Source: Micromonospora sp. MW-13 (GTDB lineage Bacteria > Actinomycetota > Actinomycetes > Mycobacteriales > Micromonosporaceae). Taken from it: a DNA stretch of 64,000 nt. The notes below the pieces were generated by a model. That model was given only the letters and a program-made list of their open reading frames with translations, ran no database searches and was not told where the DNA came from. The translations under genes were made by a program, and so were the position numbers. Shown here in pieces: positions 17,828 through 26,221 of the stretch (its first letter is position 1; each line of letters opens with the position of its first letter). The DNA is taken from the NCBI RefSeq assembly GCF_003434305.1, contig NZ_QKKX01000009.1, positions 682,001 through 746,000 of the forward strand. The letters are read 5' to 3'.

Positions 17828-20368
17828 GTGACCCATCCCTCGGCCCTGCCCCGCCGAACCCTGGCTGCGCTCGCCGCGGTCGCCCTGACCGCCGGCGGAC
17901 TCGCCGCCGGCGGTGCCGCGAGCGCCGCGCCCAACCACGGCACGGTGGTCTCCGCCGTCCCGTCCGCCGCGTCGCCGAACATCCAGGACGGCACGGTGTT
18001 CGCGATCCACGACGCCGGCACGAAGATCGTCGCGGCCGGCTCGTTCACCCGGGTGCGCAACCGCAACTCCGACGTGGACATCACCCGCAACTACGTGCTC
18101 GCCTTCGACAAGGCCACCGGCGCGGTGGACACCGCGTTCGCCCCGGTCGTCGACAACGAGGTGAGCGCGGTGGCGGCCGGCCCGACCGCCGACACCGTCT
18201 ACCTGGCCGGCAAGTTCAACACGGTCAACGGGGTCACCCGGCGCAAGCTGGCCCTGGTCAACCTCGCCACCGGCGCCACGGTCACCAGCTTCGCCGGGCC
18301 GGCGTTCAACGGCCTGATCGACGACGTCGCCGTGGCCGGCAACCGGCTGCTGGTCGGCGGGATCTTCACCACCGCCGGCAACGCCAACCCGCGCGGCGGG
18401 CTCGCCTCGCTCAACGCCACCACCGGAGCGCTGGACGGCTACCTCACCACCGCCCTCACCGAGAACCACAACTACGACGGGGTGAGCGGCGCCAAGGCCG
18501 GCGTCGGCGCGGAGAAGCTCGCGCTGTCCCCGGACGGCACCCAGCTCGTGGTGATCGGCAACTTCCGCAAGGCCGACGGGGTGCTGCACGACCAGATCGT
18601 GAAGCTGGACCTCGGCGCCACGGCGGCGACCGTCGCCGACTGGAACACCAGCCGGTACACCCCGCGCTGCTCGCACTGGGCGTTCGACACGTACATGCGG
18701 GACGTGGCGTTCGCCCCGGACGGCAGCTACTTCGTGGTGGTCACCACCGGCGGGGCGTACGGCGGGACCCTGTGCGACACCGCCGCCCGCTGGGAGGCCG
18801 CCGCCACCGGCGACGGGCAGCAGCCCACCTGGGTGGACTACTCCGGCGGCGACACCTTCCTGTCGGTGGGGATCAGCGAGCAGGCCGTCTACGTCGGCGG
18901 GCACCTGCGCTGGCTGAACAACAGCTTCGGCGGGGACTCGGCGCAGGCCGGCGCGATCGGCCGGGCCAGCATCGCCGCCCTCGACCCGCGCAACGGGCTG
19001 CCGCTGTCCTGGAACCCGGGCCGGCACCCGCGCGGCTACGGCGTGGCCGAGCTGCTGGTCACCCCGCAGGGCATCTGGCTCGGCTCCGACCAGTCCTGGA
19101 TCGGCAACTTCACCTACCGCCGGGAGCGGATCGCGTTCTTCCCGCTGACCGGCGGCAACGCCCCGCACCCGAGCACCACCGCCGGCCTGCCGGGAACCGT
19201 CTACCAGGCCGGGGTGCCGGCACCGACCAACGTGCTGTACCGGGTGAACGCCGGCGGCCCCACCGTCGGGTCCACCGTGGGCGGGCCGGACTGGAGCGCC
19301 GACGACCCCGGCAGCCCCAGCCCGTACCACAACGCCGGCAGCAGCGCCTCGGGCTTCGCGCCGGTCGGCAACCTGGACGCCACCGTCCCGGCCGGCACCC
19401 CGGCCGCCCTCTACACCGACGAGCGGTACGACTCCGGCGGCGGGCCGGAGATGGAGTGGAACTTCCCGGTGCCCGTCGGCACCGAGGTCGAGGTCCGGCT
19501 CTACCTGGCCAACCGGTACGACGGCACGTCGGCCCCCGGCTCGCGGGTCTTCGACGTGACCCTGGACGGCACGCTCGTGCTCGACGACCTGGACCTGTCC
19601 GGGACGGTCGGGCACAACGTCGGCACCATGCGGTCGTTCACCGTGGTCAGCGACGGCACCGTGGACATCGACTTCGGGCACGTGGTGGAGAACCCGCTCG
19701 TCAACGCGATCGAGATCGTCAAGACCGGCCCGCCGCCCACCGGCACCGGCGACGAGGTGCAGGCCCGCGCGTACGACGGGGCGGGCACGGTCGGCGCGCC
19801 GGCCCCGGTGGCCAACCCGGACAACACCGCGTGGTCCACCGCCAGGGGCGCGTTCTGGGTCGGCGGCACCCTGTTCTACGCGATGAACGGGGCGCTCCAG
19901 CGGCGCACCTTCGACGGGACCACCTTCGGCCCGCCGAGCCTCGTCGACCCGTACCACGACGCGTACTGGGACACCGTGCAGACCGACTCCGGGCCGGCCG
20001 GACAGACCTACGTCGGGGTGACCAGCAACTTCTACCCCGAGATCGGCAACGTCACCGGCATGTTGTACACCGCCGGCCGGCTCTACTACACCCTCGCCGG
20101 CCAGGGCGGGCTGTACTGGCGCTGGTTCACCCCGGACAGCGGCGCGGTCGGCGCCGAGAAGTTCACCGTCGCGGGGGTGACCGGATTCGCCGACACCGGC
20201 GCGGTCCTCCTGGCCGGCGGCACCCTGTACCGGGTCAGCCGCTCGACCGGCGCGCTCGCCTCGACCGCGTGGGCCGGCGGCGCGCCCACCGGCGCGTTCA
20301 CCACCGTCAGCGGCCCCGACGTGGACGGGGTGGACTGGCGCGCCAAGGCCGTCTTCGTCGGCCCGTAG
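17828..20368 (+). CDS. Secreted beta-propeller protein with malectin-type carbohydrate-binding domain
   Basis: 846 aa. A Sec signal peptide (PRRTLAALAAVALTAGG, cleavage near ASAAP) is followed by a beta-propeller of about residues 40-450 with repeated strand pairs (VYLAGKFNTVNG, LLVGGIFTTAGN, LVVIGNFRKADG). A malectin domain spans about 475-640 (NVLYRVNAGG at the start, ALYTDERY, VRLYLANRY, VFDVTLDG, DIDFGHVVENPLVNAIEI). A second, shorter propeller-like region ends the protein. Malectin modules bind alpha-glucans or related sugars, so binding of a cell-surface or environmental glycan is likely. GTG at 17828 has GGGAG 6 nt upstream; an in-frame ATG at 17732 lacks a ribosome site and would bury the signal peptide. 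Confidence 0.82.
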   Translation: MTHPSALPRRTLAALAAVALTAGGLAAGGAASAAPNHGTVVSAVPSAASPNIQDGTVFAIHDAGTKIVAAGSFTRVRNRNSDVDITRNYVLAFDKATGAVDTAFAPVVDNEVSAVAAGPTADTVYLAGKFNTVNGVTRRKLALVNLATGATVTSFAGPAFNGLIDDVAVAGNRLLVGGIFTTAGNANPRGGLASLNATTGALDGYLTTALTENHNYDGVSGAKAGVGAEKLALSPDGTQLVVIGNFRKADGVLHDQIVKLDLGATAATVADWNTSRYTPRCSHWAFDTYMRDVAFAPDGSYFVVVTTGGAYGGTLCDTAARWEAAATGDGQQPTWVDYSGGDTFLSVGISEQAVYVGGHLRWLNNSFGGDSAQAGAIGRASIAALDPRNGLPLSWNPGRHPRGYGVAELLVTPQGIWLGSDQSWIGNFTYRRERIAFFPLTGGNAPHPSTTAGLPGTVYQAGVPAPTNVLYRVNAGGPTVGSTVGGPDWSADDPGSPSPYHNAGSSASGFAPVGNLDATVPAGTPAALYTDERYDSGGGPEMEWNFPVPVGTEVEVRLYLANRYDGTSAPGSRVFDVTLDGTLVLDDLDLSGTVGHNVGTMRSFTVVSDGTVDIDFGHVVENPLVNAIEIVKTGPPPTGTGDEVQARAYDGAGTVGAPAPVANPDNTAWSTARGAFWVGGTLFYAMNGALQRRTFDGTTFGPPSLVDPYHDAYWDTVQTDSGPAGQTYVGVTSNFYPEIGNVTGMLYTAGRLYYTLAGQGGLYWRWFTPDSGAVGAEKFTVAGVTGFADTGAVLLAGGTLYRVSRSTGALASTAWAGGAPTGAFTTVSGPDVDGVDWRAKAVFVGP

Positions 20369-20369
20369 A

Positions 20370-20389
20370 CCCCCGTCGCACCACGGGGG
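20370..20389 (+). terminator. First hairpin after the malectin gene
   Basis: 7-bp perfect arms (20370-20376 and 20383-20389) with a 6-nt loop, 2 bp after the stop codon. Confidence 0.5.
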
Positions 20390-20395
20390 CATCCC

Positions 20396-20427
20396 GGCCC
20401 GGTCCCGCGTCCGCGCGGGGCCGGGCC
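20396..20427 (+). terminator. Second, stronger hairpin after the malectin gene
   Basis: 14-bp arms (20396-20409 and 20414-20427) with one G-T pair and a 4-nt loop. It is a probable intrinsic terminator. Confidence 0.6.
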
Positions 20428-20615
20428 GGTCCGGTTCCCGGGTACGCCGCAAAGGCGTTGCAGGGACCGCCGGAGGCTGGCAGGATCAGCCGCGTCAGCC
20501 CGACGGCCGGAGGGAGGTGCGGTTGATGTCCACGACCAGTCCCGCGCCCCGCTCCACCCGCCGCTGACCTCTGACGATCATGCGGGGCGCTCCACTCCAC
20601 CACGGAGGAAACACC

Positions 20616-20999
20616 GTGAGCGCACGGATCAGGAACATCAGCTTCGACTGCCACGACACCTACGCCCTGGCCGGCTTCTGGGCGCAGGTGTTCGGCTCCG
20701 AGCGGCAGCCCGACGACTTCCCCGGTGACCCGGAGGCGATGGTGCTCACCCCCGCCGGAGAGACCGTGCTGTTCCTCCAGGTGCCGGAGGACAAGACGGT
20801 GAAGAACCGGGTCCACCTGTGCCTGGAACCGGCCGACCGGCCCCGGGACGCCGAGGTCGAGCGGCTGCTCGCGCTCGGCGCCACCCAGGTCGACGACCGG
20901 CGACAGTCGGACGGCACCGGCTGGGTGGTGCTCGCCGACCCGGAGGGCAACGAGTTCTGCGTGCTGCGCAGCGCGGCCGAGCGGGCCGCGACGGCGTGA
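20616..20999 (+). CDS. VOC-superfamily (glyoxalase-like) protein
   Basis: 127 aa. It has the single-domain vicinal-oxygen-chelate pattern: an N-terminal beta-alpha-beta unit (IRNISFDCHD, LAGFWAQVFG), a middle strand RVHLCLEP, and a C-terminal half with DGTGWVVLADPEGNEFCVL. These proteins form dimers that bind a metal and act on small molecules, including resistance and ring-cleavage reactions; the substrate is not predictable. The His of the first metal site is in FDCHD and the Glu in GNEFCV. GTG at 20616 follows GGAGGA at 20604-20609, which decides against the longer ATG start at 20580. It stands alone and ends at a perfect terminator. Confidence 0.85.
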   Translation: MSARIRNISFDCHDTYALAGFWAQVFGSERQPDDFPGDPEAMVLTPAGETVLFLQVPEDKTVKNRVHLCLEPADRPRDAEVERLLALGATQVDDRRQSDGTGWVVLADPEGNEFCVLRSAAERAATA

Positions 21000-21045
21000 C
21001 CCGCCCGGCGGACCGGGCCCCGTCGGGGTGATCCGCCGGACGGTA

Positions 21046-21078
21046 CGGGCCCCCCGCGCCGACGGCGCGGGGGGCCCG
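21046..21078. terminator. Perfect 15-bp hairpin between convergent genes
   Basis: Arms 21046-21060 and 21064-21078 pair perfectly around a 3-nt loop, between the VOC gene and the fadB-like gene. It could stop transcription from both. Confidence 0.7.
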
Positions 21079-21155
21079 GTCACGCGTGGCTCAGGACCGC
21101 TGCTCGATCTCGCCGCGCAGGACGACGAACTCGGCCCTGGCCTGAGCGGGCTGGG

Positions 21156-23258
21156 TCAGGCGGGCAGGCTGGCCGCGCCGGGCGGCAGGAACCGCTGGCC
21201 GGTGACCCGCTCGCTGGTGCCGGTCCGGTCCAGGTACGGCGTGACGCCGCCCAGGTGGAACGGCCAGCCGGCGCCGAGGATCATGCACAGGTCGATGTCC
21301 TGCGCCTCCGCGACGACGCCCTCGTCGAGCATCAGCCAGATCTCCTGCGCCAGCGCGTCGAGCGCGTTCTGCCGCACCTGCTCGGCGGTCAGCGGCTGGT
21401 CGCCGACCACGAGCAGCTTGGCCACCTCGTCGTTGATCTGGTCGTCGACCACGATCGGCTGACCGGACTCGGCGATCCGCTTCAGGTTCTCGCTGACCCC
21501 GAACCGGTCGGGGAACGCCGCGTGCAGGGTGCCGCCCACGTGGTACGCGACGGCCGGGCCGACGAGCTGGAGCAGGGCGAGCGGGCGCATCGGCAGGCCC
21601 AGCGGGTCCAGCGCGGCGTTCGCCACGTCCAGCGGGGTGCCCGCGTCCACGGCGGCGAAGACGGTGCCGAGGAAGCGGGTGAGCAGCCGGTTCACCACGA
21701 ACGCCGGGGCGTCGGACACCAGCACCGAGGACTTCTTGAGCTGCTTGCCGACCGCGAACGCGGTGGCCAGGGTGGCGTCGTCGGTCCGCTCGCCCCGGAC
21801 GATCTCCAGCAGCGGCAGCACCGCGACCGGGTTGAAGAAGTGGAAGCCGACCACCCGCTCCGGGTGCGCCAGCTCCTCGGCCATCGCGCTGACCGACAGG
21901 CTGGAGGTGTTGGTGGCGAGCACCGCCTCCGGGGAAACGATCTTCTCCAGCTCGGCCCAGACCTGCTTCTTGACGTTCAGATCCTCGAAGACGGCCTCGA
22001 TGACGAAGTCACAGTCGGCGAACGAAGTGAGCTGGCCCGGCGTCGACGCGGCGAAGGCCTCCGCCTTCGGCGAGCCGCCGACCAGGCCGTACAGCCTGGC
22101 GGCCGTGCCCTTGTCCATCCGGCCCTTGGAGACGGCCTTCTCGATCTGGGTGTGCACGTAGGCCACGCCCTTGTCGACCCGGCCCTGGTCCAGGTCGGTC
22201 ATGACGACCGGCACCTGGAGGCGGCGGGCGAACAGCAGCGCGAGCTGGCTGGCCATCAGGCCGGCGCCCACGATGCCGACCTTGGTGACCGGGCGGGCCA
22301 GGCCCTTGTCCGGCGCGCCGGCCGGCCGCTTGGCCCGCCGCTGCACCAGGTCGAACGCGTACAGCCCGCTGCGCAGCTCCTCGGAGAAGACCAGGTCGGC
22401 CAGCGCCTCGTCCTCGGCGGCGGTGCCGGTCGCGAAGTCCGCGTCCTTCGCCGTCTCCAGCAGGTCCAGCGCCCGGTACGCGGCCGGGACCGCGCCGTGC
22501 AGCCGCTGGTCCAGGGTCTGCCGGGCGAAGTAGAGCACGCCGGCCCACATGTCCTTGTCGACCTCGGGCCGGGTCACGGTGACCTCGCCGCGGACCACGC
22601 CGGCAGCCCACTCCAGGGACCGCTCCAGGAAGTCCGCCGGCTCCAGCAGCACGTCGGCGATGCCCAGCTCGGCGGCCTGCTTCGGCTTGAGCATCTTGTT
22701 CTGCATCAGTGGGTTCTGCAGGATCACCTGGGTCGCGGCCGGGATGCCGATCAGGTTCGGCAGGAGCTGGGTGCCGCCCCAGCCGGGGACCAGCCCGAGG
22801 GAGACCTCGGGCAGCGCGAGCGCGGAGGCCCCGCCGGACAGGGTCCGGTAGTGGCAGTGCAGGGCCAGCTCCAGGCCGCCGCCCATCGCCGCGCCGTTGA
22901 CGAAGGCGAAGGTCGGGACCTGGCTGTCCTTCAGCCGGGCGAAGACCCGGTGGCCGAGCCGGCCGATCTCCAGGGCCTGCGCCCGGTCGGCGAGCTGCGG
23001 CAGGCTGGTGAGGTCCGCGCCCACGCAGAAGACGTACGGCTTGCCGGTGACCGCGACGAACGCCGGATCGGCCGCGAGGGCGGCCGTGATCGCCTCGTCC
23101 AGGCTGGTCAGGCCGCCCGGGCCGAAGCTGTTCGGCTTGGTGTGGTCGAAGCCGTTGTCCAGGGTGATCAGGGCGGCCGGCCGGTCCAGCCCCGGCACGT
23201 TCACCTGGCGCAGCAGCGCCCGGGTGACCACCTCGTTCGGTGCGGCGAGCGCGCTCAC
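21156..23258 (-). CDS. fadB: Bifunctional enoyl-CoA hydratase / 3-hydroxyacyl-CoA dehydrogenase (FadB/FadJ type)
   Basis: 700 aa. The N-terminal crotonase domain (about 1-300) has the oxyanion-hole GAAMGGGLELALHC and PEVSLGLVPGWGGTQ with the catalytic Glu. The Rossmann domain starts at about 325 with VGIVGAGLMASQ (GxGxxA) and contains FIEAVFED, NTSSLSV and the dehydrogenase signature HFFNPVAVLPLLEIV. The C-terminal helical domain ends in ILGAGWPFHLGGVTPYLD. It carries out two consecutive steps of fatty-acid beta-oxidation and should partner with the thiolase just upstream. GTG 23258 overlaps the thiolase stop (GTGA), so the two are translationally coupled. Confidence 0.95.
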   Translation of the reverse strand: MSALAAPNEVVTRALLRQVNVPGLDRPAALITLDNGFDHTKPNSFGPGGLTSLDEAITAALAADPAFVAVTGKPYVFCVGADLTSLPQLADRAQALEIGRLGHRVFARLKDSQVPTFAFVNGAAMGGGLELALHCHYRTLSGGASALALPEVSLGLVPGWGGTQLLPNLIGIPAATQVILQNPLMQNKMLKPKQAAELGIADVLLEPADFLERSLEWAAGVVRGEVTVTRPEVDKDMWAGVLYFARQTLDQRLHGAVPAAYRALDLLETAKDADFATGTAAEDEALADLVFSEELRSGLYAFDLVQRRAKRPAGAPDKGLARPVTKVGIVGAGLMASQLALLFARRLQVPVVMTDLDQGRVDKGVAYVHTQIEKAVSKGRMDKGTAARLYGLVGGSPKAEAFAASTPGQLTSFADCDFVIEAVFEDLNVKKQVWAELEKIVSPEAVLATNTSSLSVSAMAEELAHPERVVGFHFFNPVAVLPLLEIVRGERTDDATLATAFAVGKQLKKSSVLVSDAPAFVVNRLLTRFLGTVFAAVDAGTPLDVANAALDPLGLPMRPLALLQLVGPAVAYHVGGTLHAAFPDRFGVSENLKRIAESGQPIVVDDQINDEVAKLLVVGDQPLTAEQVRQNALDALAQEIWLMLDEGVVAEAQDIDLCMILGAGWPFHLGGVTPYLDRTGTSERVTGQRFLPPGAASLPA

Positions 23259-24475
23259 TTGTTGCCCTCCTGTGCAGCCTGCGCGGCGGAACCGGTCCAG
23301 TGCGGGTTCTCCCAGACGACCGTGCCGCCCATGCCGATGCCGATGCACATGGCGGTGAGGCCGTAGCGGACCTCGGGGTGCTCGGCGAACTGCCGGGCGA
23401 GTTGGGTCATCAGCCGCACGCCCGAGGAGGCGAGCGGGTGGCCGATGGCGATCGCGCCGCCCCACTGGTTGACCCGGGGGTCGTCGTCGGCGATGCCGAA
23501 GTGGTCGAGGAAGGCGAGCACCTGCACGGCGAACGCCTCGTTCAGCTCGAACAGGCCGATGTCGCCGATGCTCAGGCCGGCGATGCGCAGCGCCTTCTCG
23601 GTCGACGGGATCGGGCCGACGCCCATCACCTCGGGCTCGACGCCGACGAAGCCGTACGACACCAGCCGCATGGCGACCGGCAGGCCCAGCTCGCGGGCGG
23701 TGTCCTCGGCGGCGAGCAGGCTCGCGGTGGCGCCGTCGTTCAGGCCGGCGGCGTTGCCCGCGGTGACCTTGCCGTGCGGGCGGAAGGGGGTCTTGAGGGT
23801 GGCGAGCTTCTCCAGCGAGGTGTCCCGGGGCGCCTCGTCGACGGCGGCCAGCCCCCAGCCGCCGTCGGCGTCACGGATCGCCATCGGGACCAGGTCGCCC
23901 TGGAGCTTGCCGTTGGCGTACGCCTTCGCCGTCTTCTGCTGCGAGGCGAGCGCGAACGCGTCGGCGCGCTGCTTGGTGACCTGCGGGACCCGGTCGTGCA
24001 GGTTCTCCGCGGTGGCGCCCATGACCAGCGCGGACGGGTCGACCAGCTGCTCCGCGACGATCCGCGGGTTGGGGTCGACGCCCTCGCCCATCGGGTGCCG
24101 GCCCATGTGCTCGACGCCGCCGGCGATCGCGATGTCGTACGCGCCCATGGCGATGCCGCCGGCCACGGTGGTGACGGCGGTCATCGCCCCGGCGCACATC
24201 CGGTCGATGGCGAAGCCGGGGACGGTCTTGGGCAGGCCGGCCAGCAGGGCCGCGGTGCGCCCGATGGTCAGGCCCTGGTCGCCGATCTGGGTGGTGGCGG
24301 CGATGGCGACCTCCTCGACCCGCTCCGGCGGTAGCTGCGGGTTGCGGCGCAGCAGCTCGCGGATGCAGCGGATCACCAGGTCGTCGGCGCGGGTGTTGGC
24401 GTACATGCCACCCGCCTTGCCGAACGGGGTGCGGACGCCGTCGACGAAGACGACATCCCGGACTTCACGGGGCAC
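23255..24475 (-). CDS. fadA: Acetyl-CoA C-acyltransferase (thiolase, FadA type)
   Basis: 406 aa. It cleaves 3-ketoacyl-CoA with CoA in the last step of beta-oxidation. The nucleophile Cys94 lies in DRMCAGAMTA. GNAAGLNDGA, NEAFAVQ, GGAIAIGHPLASSG (catalytic His) and the second active Cys in ALTAMCIGIGMGG are in place. GTG 24475 has a strong AAAGGAGG 7 nt upstream, which decides the start over in-frame codons further upstream. It is first in the fadA-fadB pair. No operator was recognised upstream. Confidence 0.95.
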   Translation of the reverse strand: MPREVRDVVFVDGVRTPFGKAGGMYANTRADDLVIRCIRELLRRNPQLPPERVEEVAIAATTQIGDQGLTIGRTAALLAGLPKTVPGFAIDRMCAGAMTAVTTVAGGIAMGAYDIAIAGGVEHMGRHPMGEGVDPNPRIVAEQLVDPSALVMGATAENLHDRVPQVTKQRADAFALASQQKTAKAYANGKLQGDLVPMAIRDADGGWGLAAVDEAPRDTSLEKLATLKTPFRPHGKVTAGNAAGLNDGATASLLAAEDTARELGLPVAMRLVSYGFVGVEPEVMGVGPIPSTEKALRIAGLSIGDIGLFELNEAFAVQVLAFLDHFGIADDDPRVNQWGGAIAIGHPLASSGVRLMTQLARQFAEHPEVRYGLTAMCIGIGMGGTVVWENPHWTGSAAQAAQEGNK

Positions 24476-24630
24476 TTGTGAGCCTCCTTTTCGACCACGA
24501 TTCGGCCTCCGCGCCGACAGGCGGCGCTGCGGACCGAACGAAGGTCGCCGGCACGGGCGTGGTCCCTCGGATGCTACTCGCCAGTAACCACCGCTGGCAC
24601 CCACCCCACTGTGTCCCACCCCACACCCAC

Positions 24631-24679
24631 CCCCCAACCCCCGCCGGGCGGCCGTAGGCCGGCCGGCGGGGGTTGGGGG
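24631..24679 (-). terminator. Strong hairpin directly after the RNase D gene
   Basis: Arms 24631-24647 and 24663-24679 are a perfect 17-bp match containing two runs of five C or G. The loop itself holds a 4-bp GGCC stem. It begins at the base next to the RNase D stop and lies 156 bp before fadA. Confidence 0.7.
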
Positions 24680-26020
24680 TCAGGGGTGGAGGTCGGGGGG
24701 TGGGAGGTGGGGGGTCAGGGCTGGGGTGAGGTCGTCGACCAGGAGGGCGATCTGCCACTCGCGGGCGCCGAAACCGCGCAGCGTCTCGGCCACCGTGTCC
24801 TCGGTGACCTCGTCGGGCGGGGTCCAGGCGAGGCGGCGGATCGAGTCCGGGGCGATCAGGTTCTCCGGCGGCAGGGTGTGCGCGCCGGCGATCCGGACCA
24901 CGACCTCCCGGCACCGGGCCAGCCGGCCGGCCGCCACCGGGTCCCGCTCCGCCCAGCGGTGCGGCGGGGGCGGCCCCTCCACCGCCGGGGTGACCGGCAG
25001 CGCGTCGTCCGGCAGCCCCCGGGCGTCGTCGAGGGCCGTCAGCCAGGTGCGGGCCAACCGGCGCACCGACCGGCCGCCGAACCCGGGCAGGGTGAGCAGG
25101 GTCTGCTCGTCCCGCGGGTCCAGCTCCGCGGCGGCCACGATCGCCGAGTCCGGCAGCACCCGGCCCGGCGCGGCGTCCCGGCGGGCGGCGATCTGGTCCC
25201 GGGCGTACCAGAGGGAGCGGACCCGGGCCTGGGCGCGGGCGCCGCGCACCCGGTGGATGCCCGAGGTGCGCCGCCACGGCTCCGCGCGGACCCGGGGCGG
25301 GCGGGCGCCGTTGCGCACCAGCGCGGCGAACTCCTCCGCCGCCCACGCCGACTTGCCCTGCCGGGTCAGCTCCGCGTCGAGGGCGTCACGCAGGTCGGTC
25401 AGCAGCTCGACGTCCAGGGCGGCGTAGGTGAGCCACGACTCCGGCAGCGGCCGGCTCGACCAGTCCGCCGCCGAGTGGTGCTTCTCCAGGCTGAAGCCGA
25501 GTAGCTGCTCGGTCAGCGCGGCCAGGCCGACCCGCTCGAATCCGGCCAGCCGAGCGGCCAGTTCCGTGTCGAACAGCCGGCGCGGGCGCAGCCCCACCTC
25601 GGCCAGGCAGGGCAGGTCCTGGCTGGCGGCGTGCAGCACCCACTCGGTGTCGGCGATCGCCGCGTCCAGGGTGCTCAGGTCGGGCAGCGGCAGCGGGTCG
25701 ATCAGCGCTGTCCCCGCACCGGCCCGCCTCAGCTGGACGAGGTACGCGCGCTGACTGTAGCGGTATCCCGAGGCGCGCTCGGCGTCCAGGGCGACCGGGC
25801 CGGTGCCGGCCGCGAACCGGGCCACCACCTCGGCGAGTTCGGCCTCGGTGGACACGGGCAGGGGGGTGCCGTCGTGGGGGGCGGTCAGCGGCACGGGCCC
25901 GCCGTCGGTCGGTTCGGGCCCCGCGTCCACCGGCTCCGGTGCTGCCGACGGCGGGTGGTGCGGCTCGTCTCCGGTGCGGCTTGCGGCGGCCCGACGGCGC
26001 AGGGGTGGTTCGTCGGTCAC
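24680..26020 (-). CDS. Ribonuclease D-like 3'-5' exoribonuclease with HRDC domain
   Basis: 446 aa. After a disordered acidic lead of about 45 residues comes a DEDD exonuclease domain: VALDAERAS (Asp and Glu of Exo I), HAASQDLPCL (Exo II Asp), and YAALDVELL (Exo III, Tyr-Asp). An HRDC-type helical region follows (YARDQIAARRDAAPGRVLPD, TLPGFGG). Such enzymes trim structured RNA 3' ends. GTG at 26020 was chosen because TAGGGT lies 6 nt upstream with no Shine-Dalgarno, typical of leaderless genes here. Codon use matches the neighbours. Linkage to the heme and dxs genes is, as I recall, common in actinobacteria. Confidence 0.9.
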   Translation of the reverse strand: MTDEPPLRRRAAASRTGDEPHHPPSAAPEPVDAGPEPTDGGPVPLTAPHDGTPLPVSTEAELAEVVARFAAGTGPVALDAERASGYRYSQRAYLVQLRRAGAGTALIDPLPLPDLSTLDAAIADTEWVLHAASQDLPCLAEVGLRPRRLFDTELAARLAGFERVGLAALTEQLLGFSLEKHHSAADWSSRPLPESWLTYAALDVELLTDLRDALDAELTRQGKSAWAAEEFAALVRNGARPPRVRAEPWRRTSGIHRVRGARAQARVRSLWYARDQIAARRDAAPGRVLPDSAIVAAAELDPRDEQTLLTLPGFGGRSVRRLARTWLTALDDARGLPDDALPVTPAVEGPPPPHRWAERDPVAAGRLARCREVVVRIAGAHTLPPENLIAPDSIRRLAWTPPDEVTEDTVAETLRGFGAREWQIALLVDDLTPALTPHLPPPDLHP

Positions 26021-26026
26021 CTGACA

Positions 26027-26032
26027 ACCCTA
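26027..26032 (-). promoter_or_regulatory. -10 element of a probable leaderless RNase D promoter
   Basis: TAGGGT on the minus strand, 6 nt before the GTG at 26020. Confidence 0.5.
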
Positions 26033-26221
26033 GTGCGCCGGGCGATCCGGCGCGCGTAGCCGGGTACGGCGCGTGTCGGTGCCGGCGGCTTGACCCGGCA
26101 TGGCAGGGTCGGACACCGGGGGAGACAATGCGCGACAGCGCAGGTACGGTCTTCGGGCCGCCGACCGGGGACGAACCCGCGCCGGCGCGGCACCGGGGGC
26201 GTCTACGGGGAGGGCGTGGCG

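Noticed and set aside
21091..21155. Minus-strand frame after fadB ending AEFVVLRGEIEQRS with good codon bias
   Set aside because: It has no start codon or ribosome site of its own and overlaps fadB in another frame upstream; too short to call, though it could be a gene remnant.
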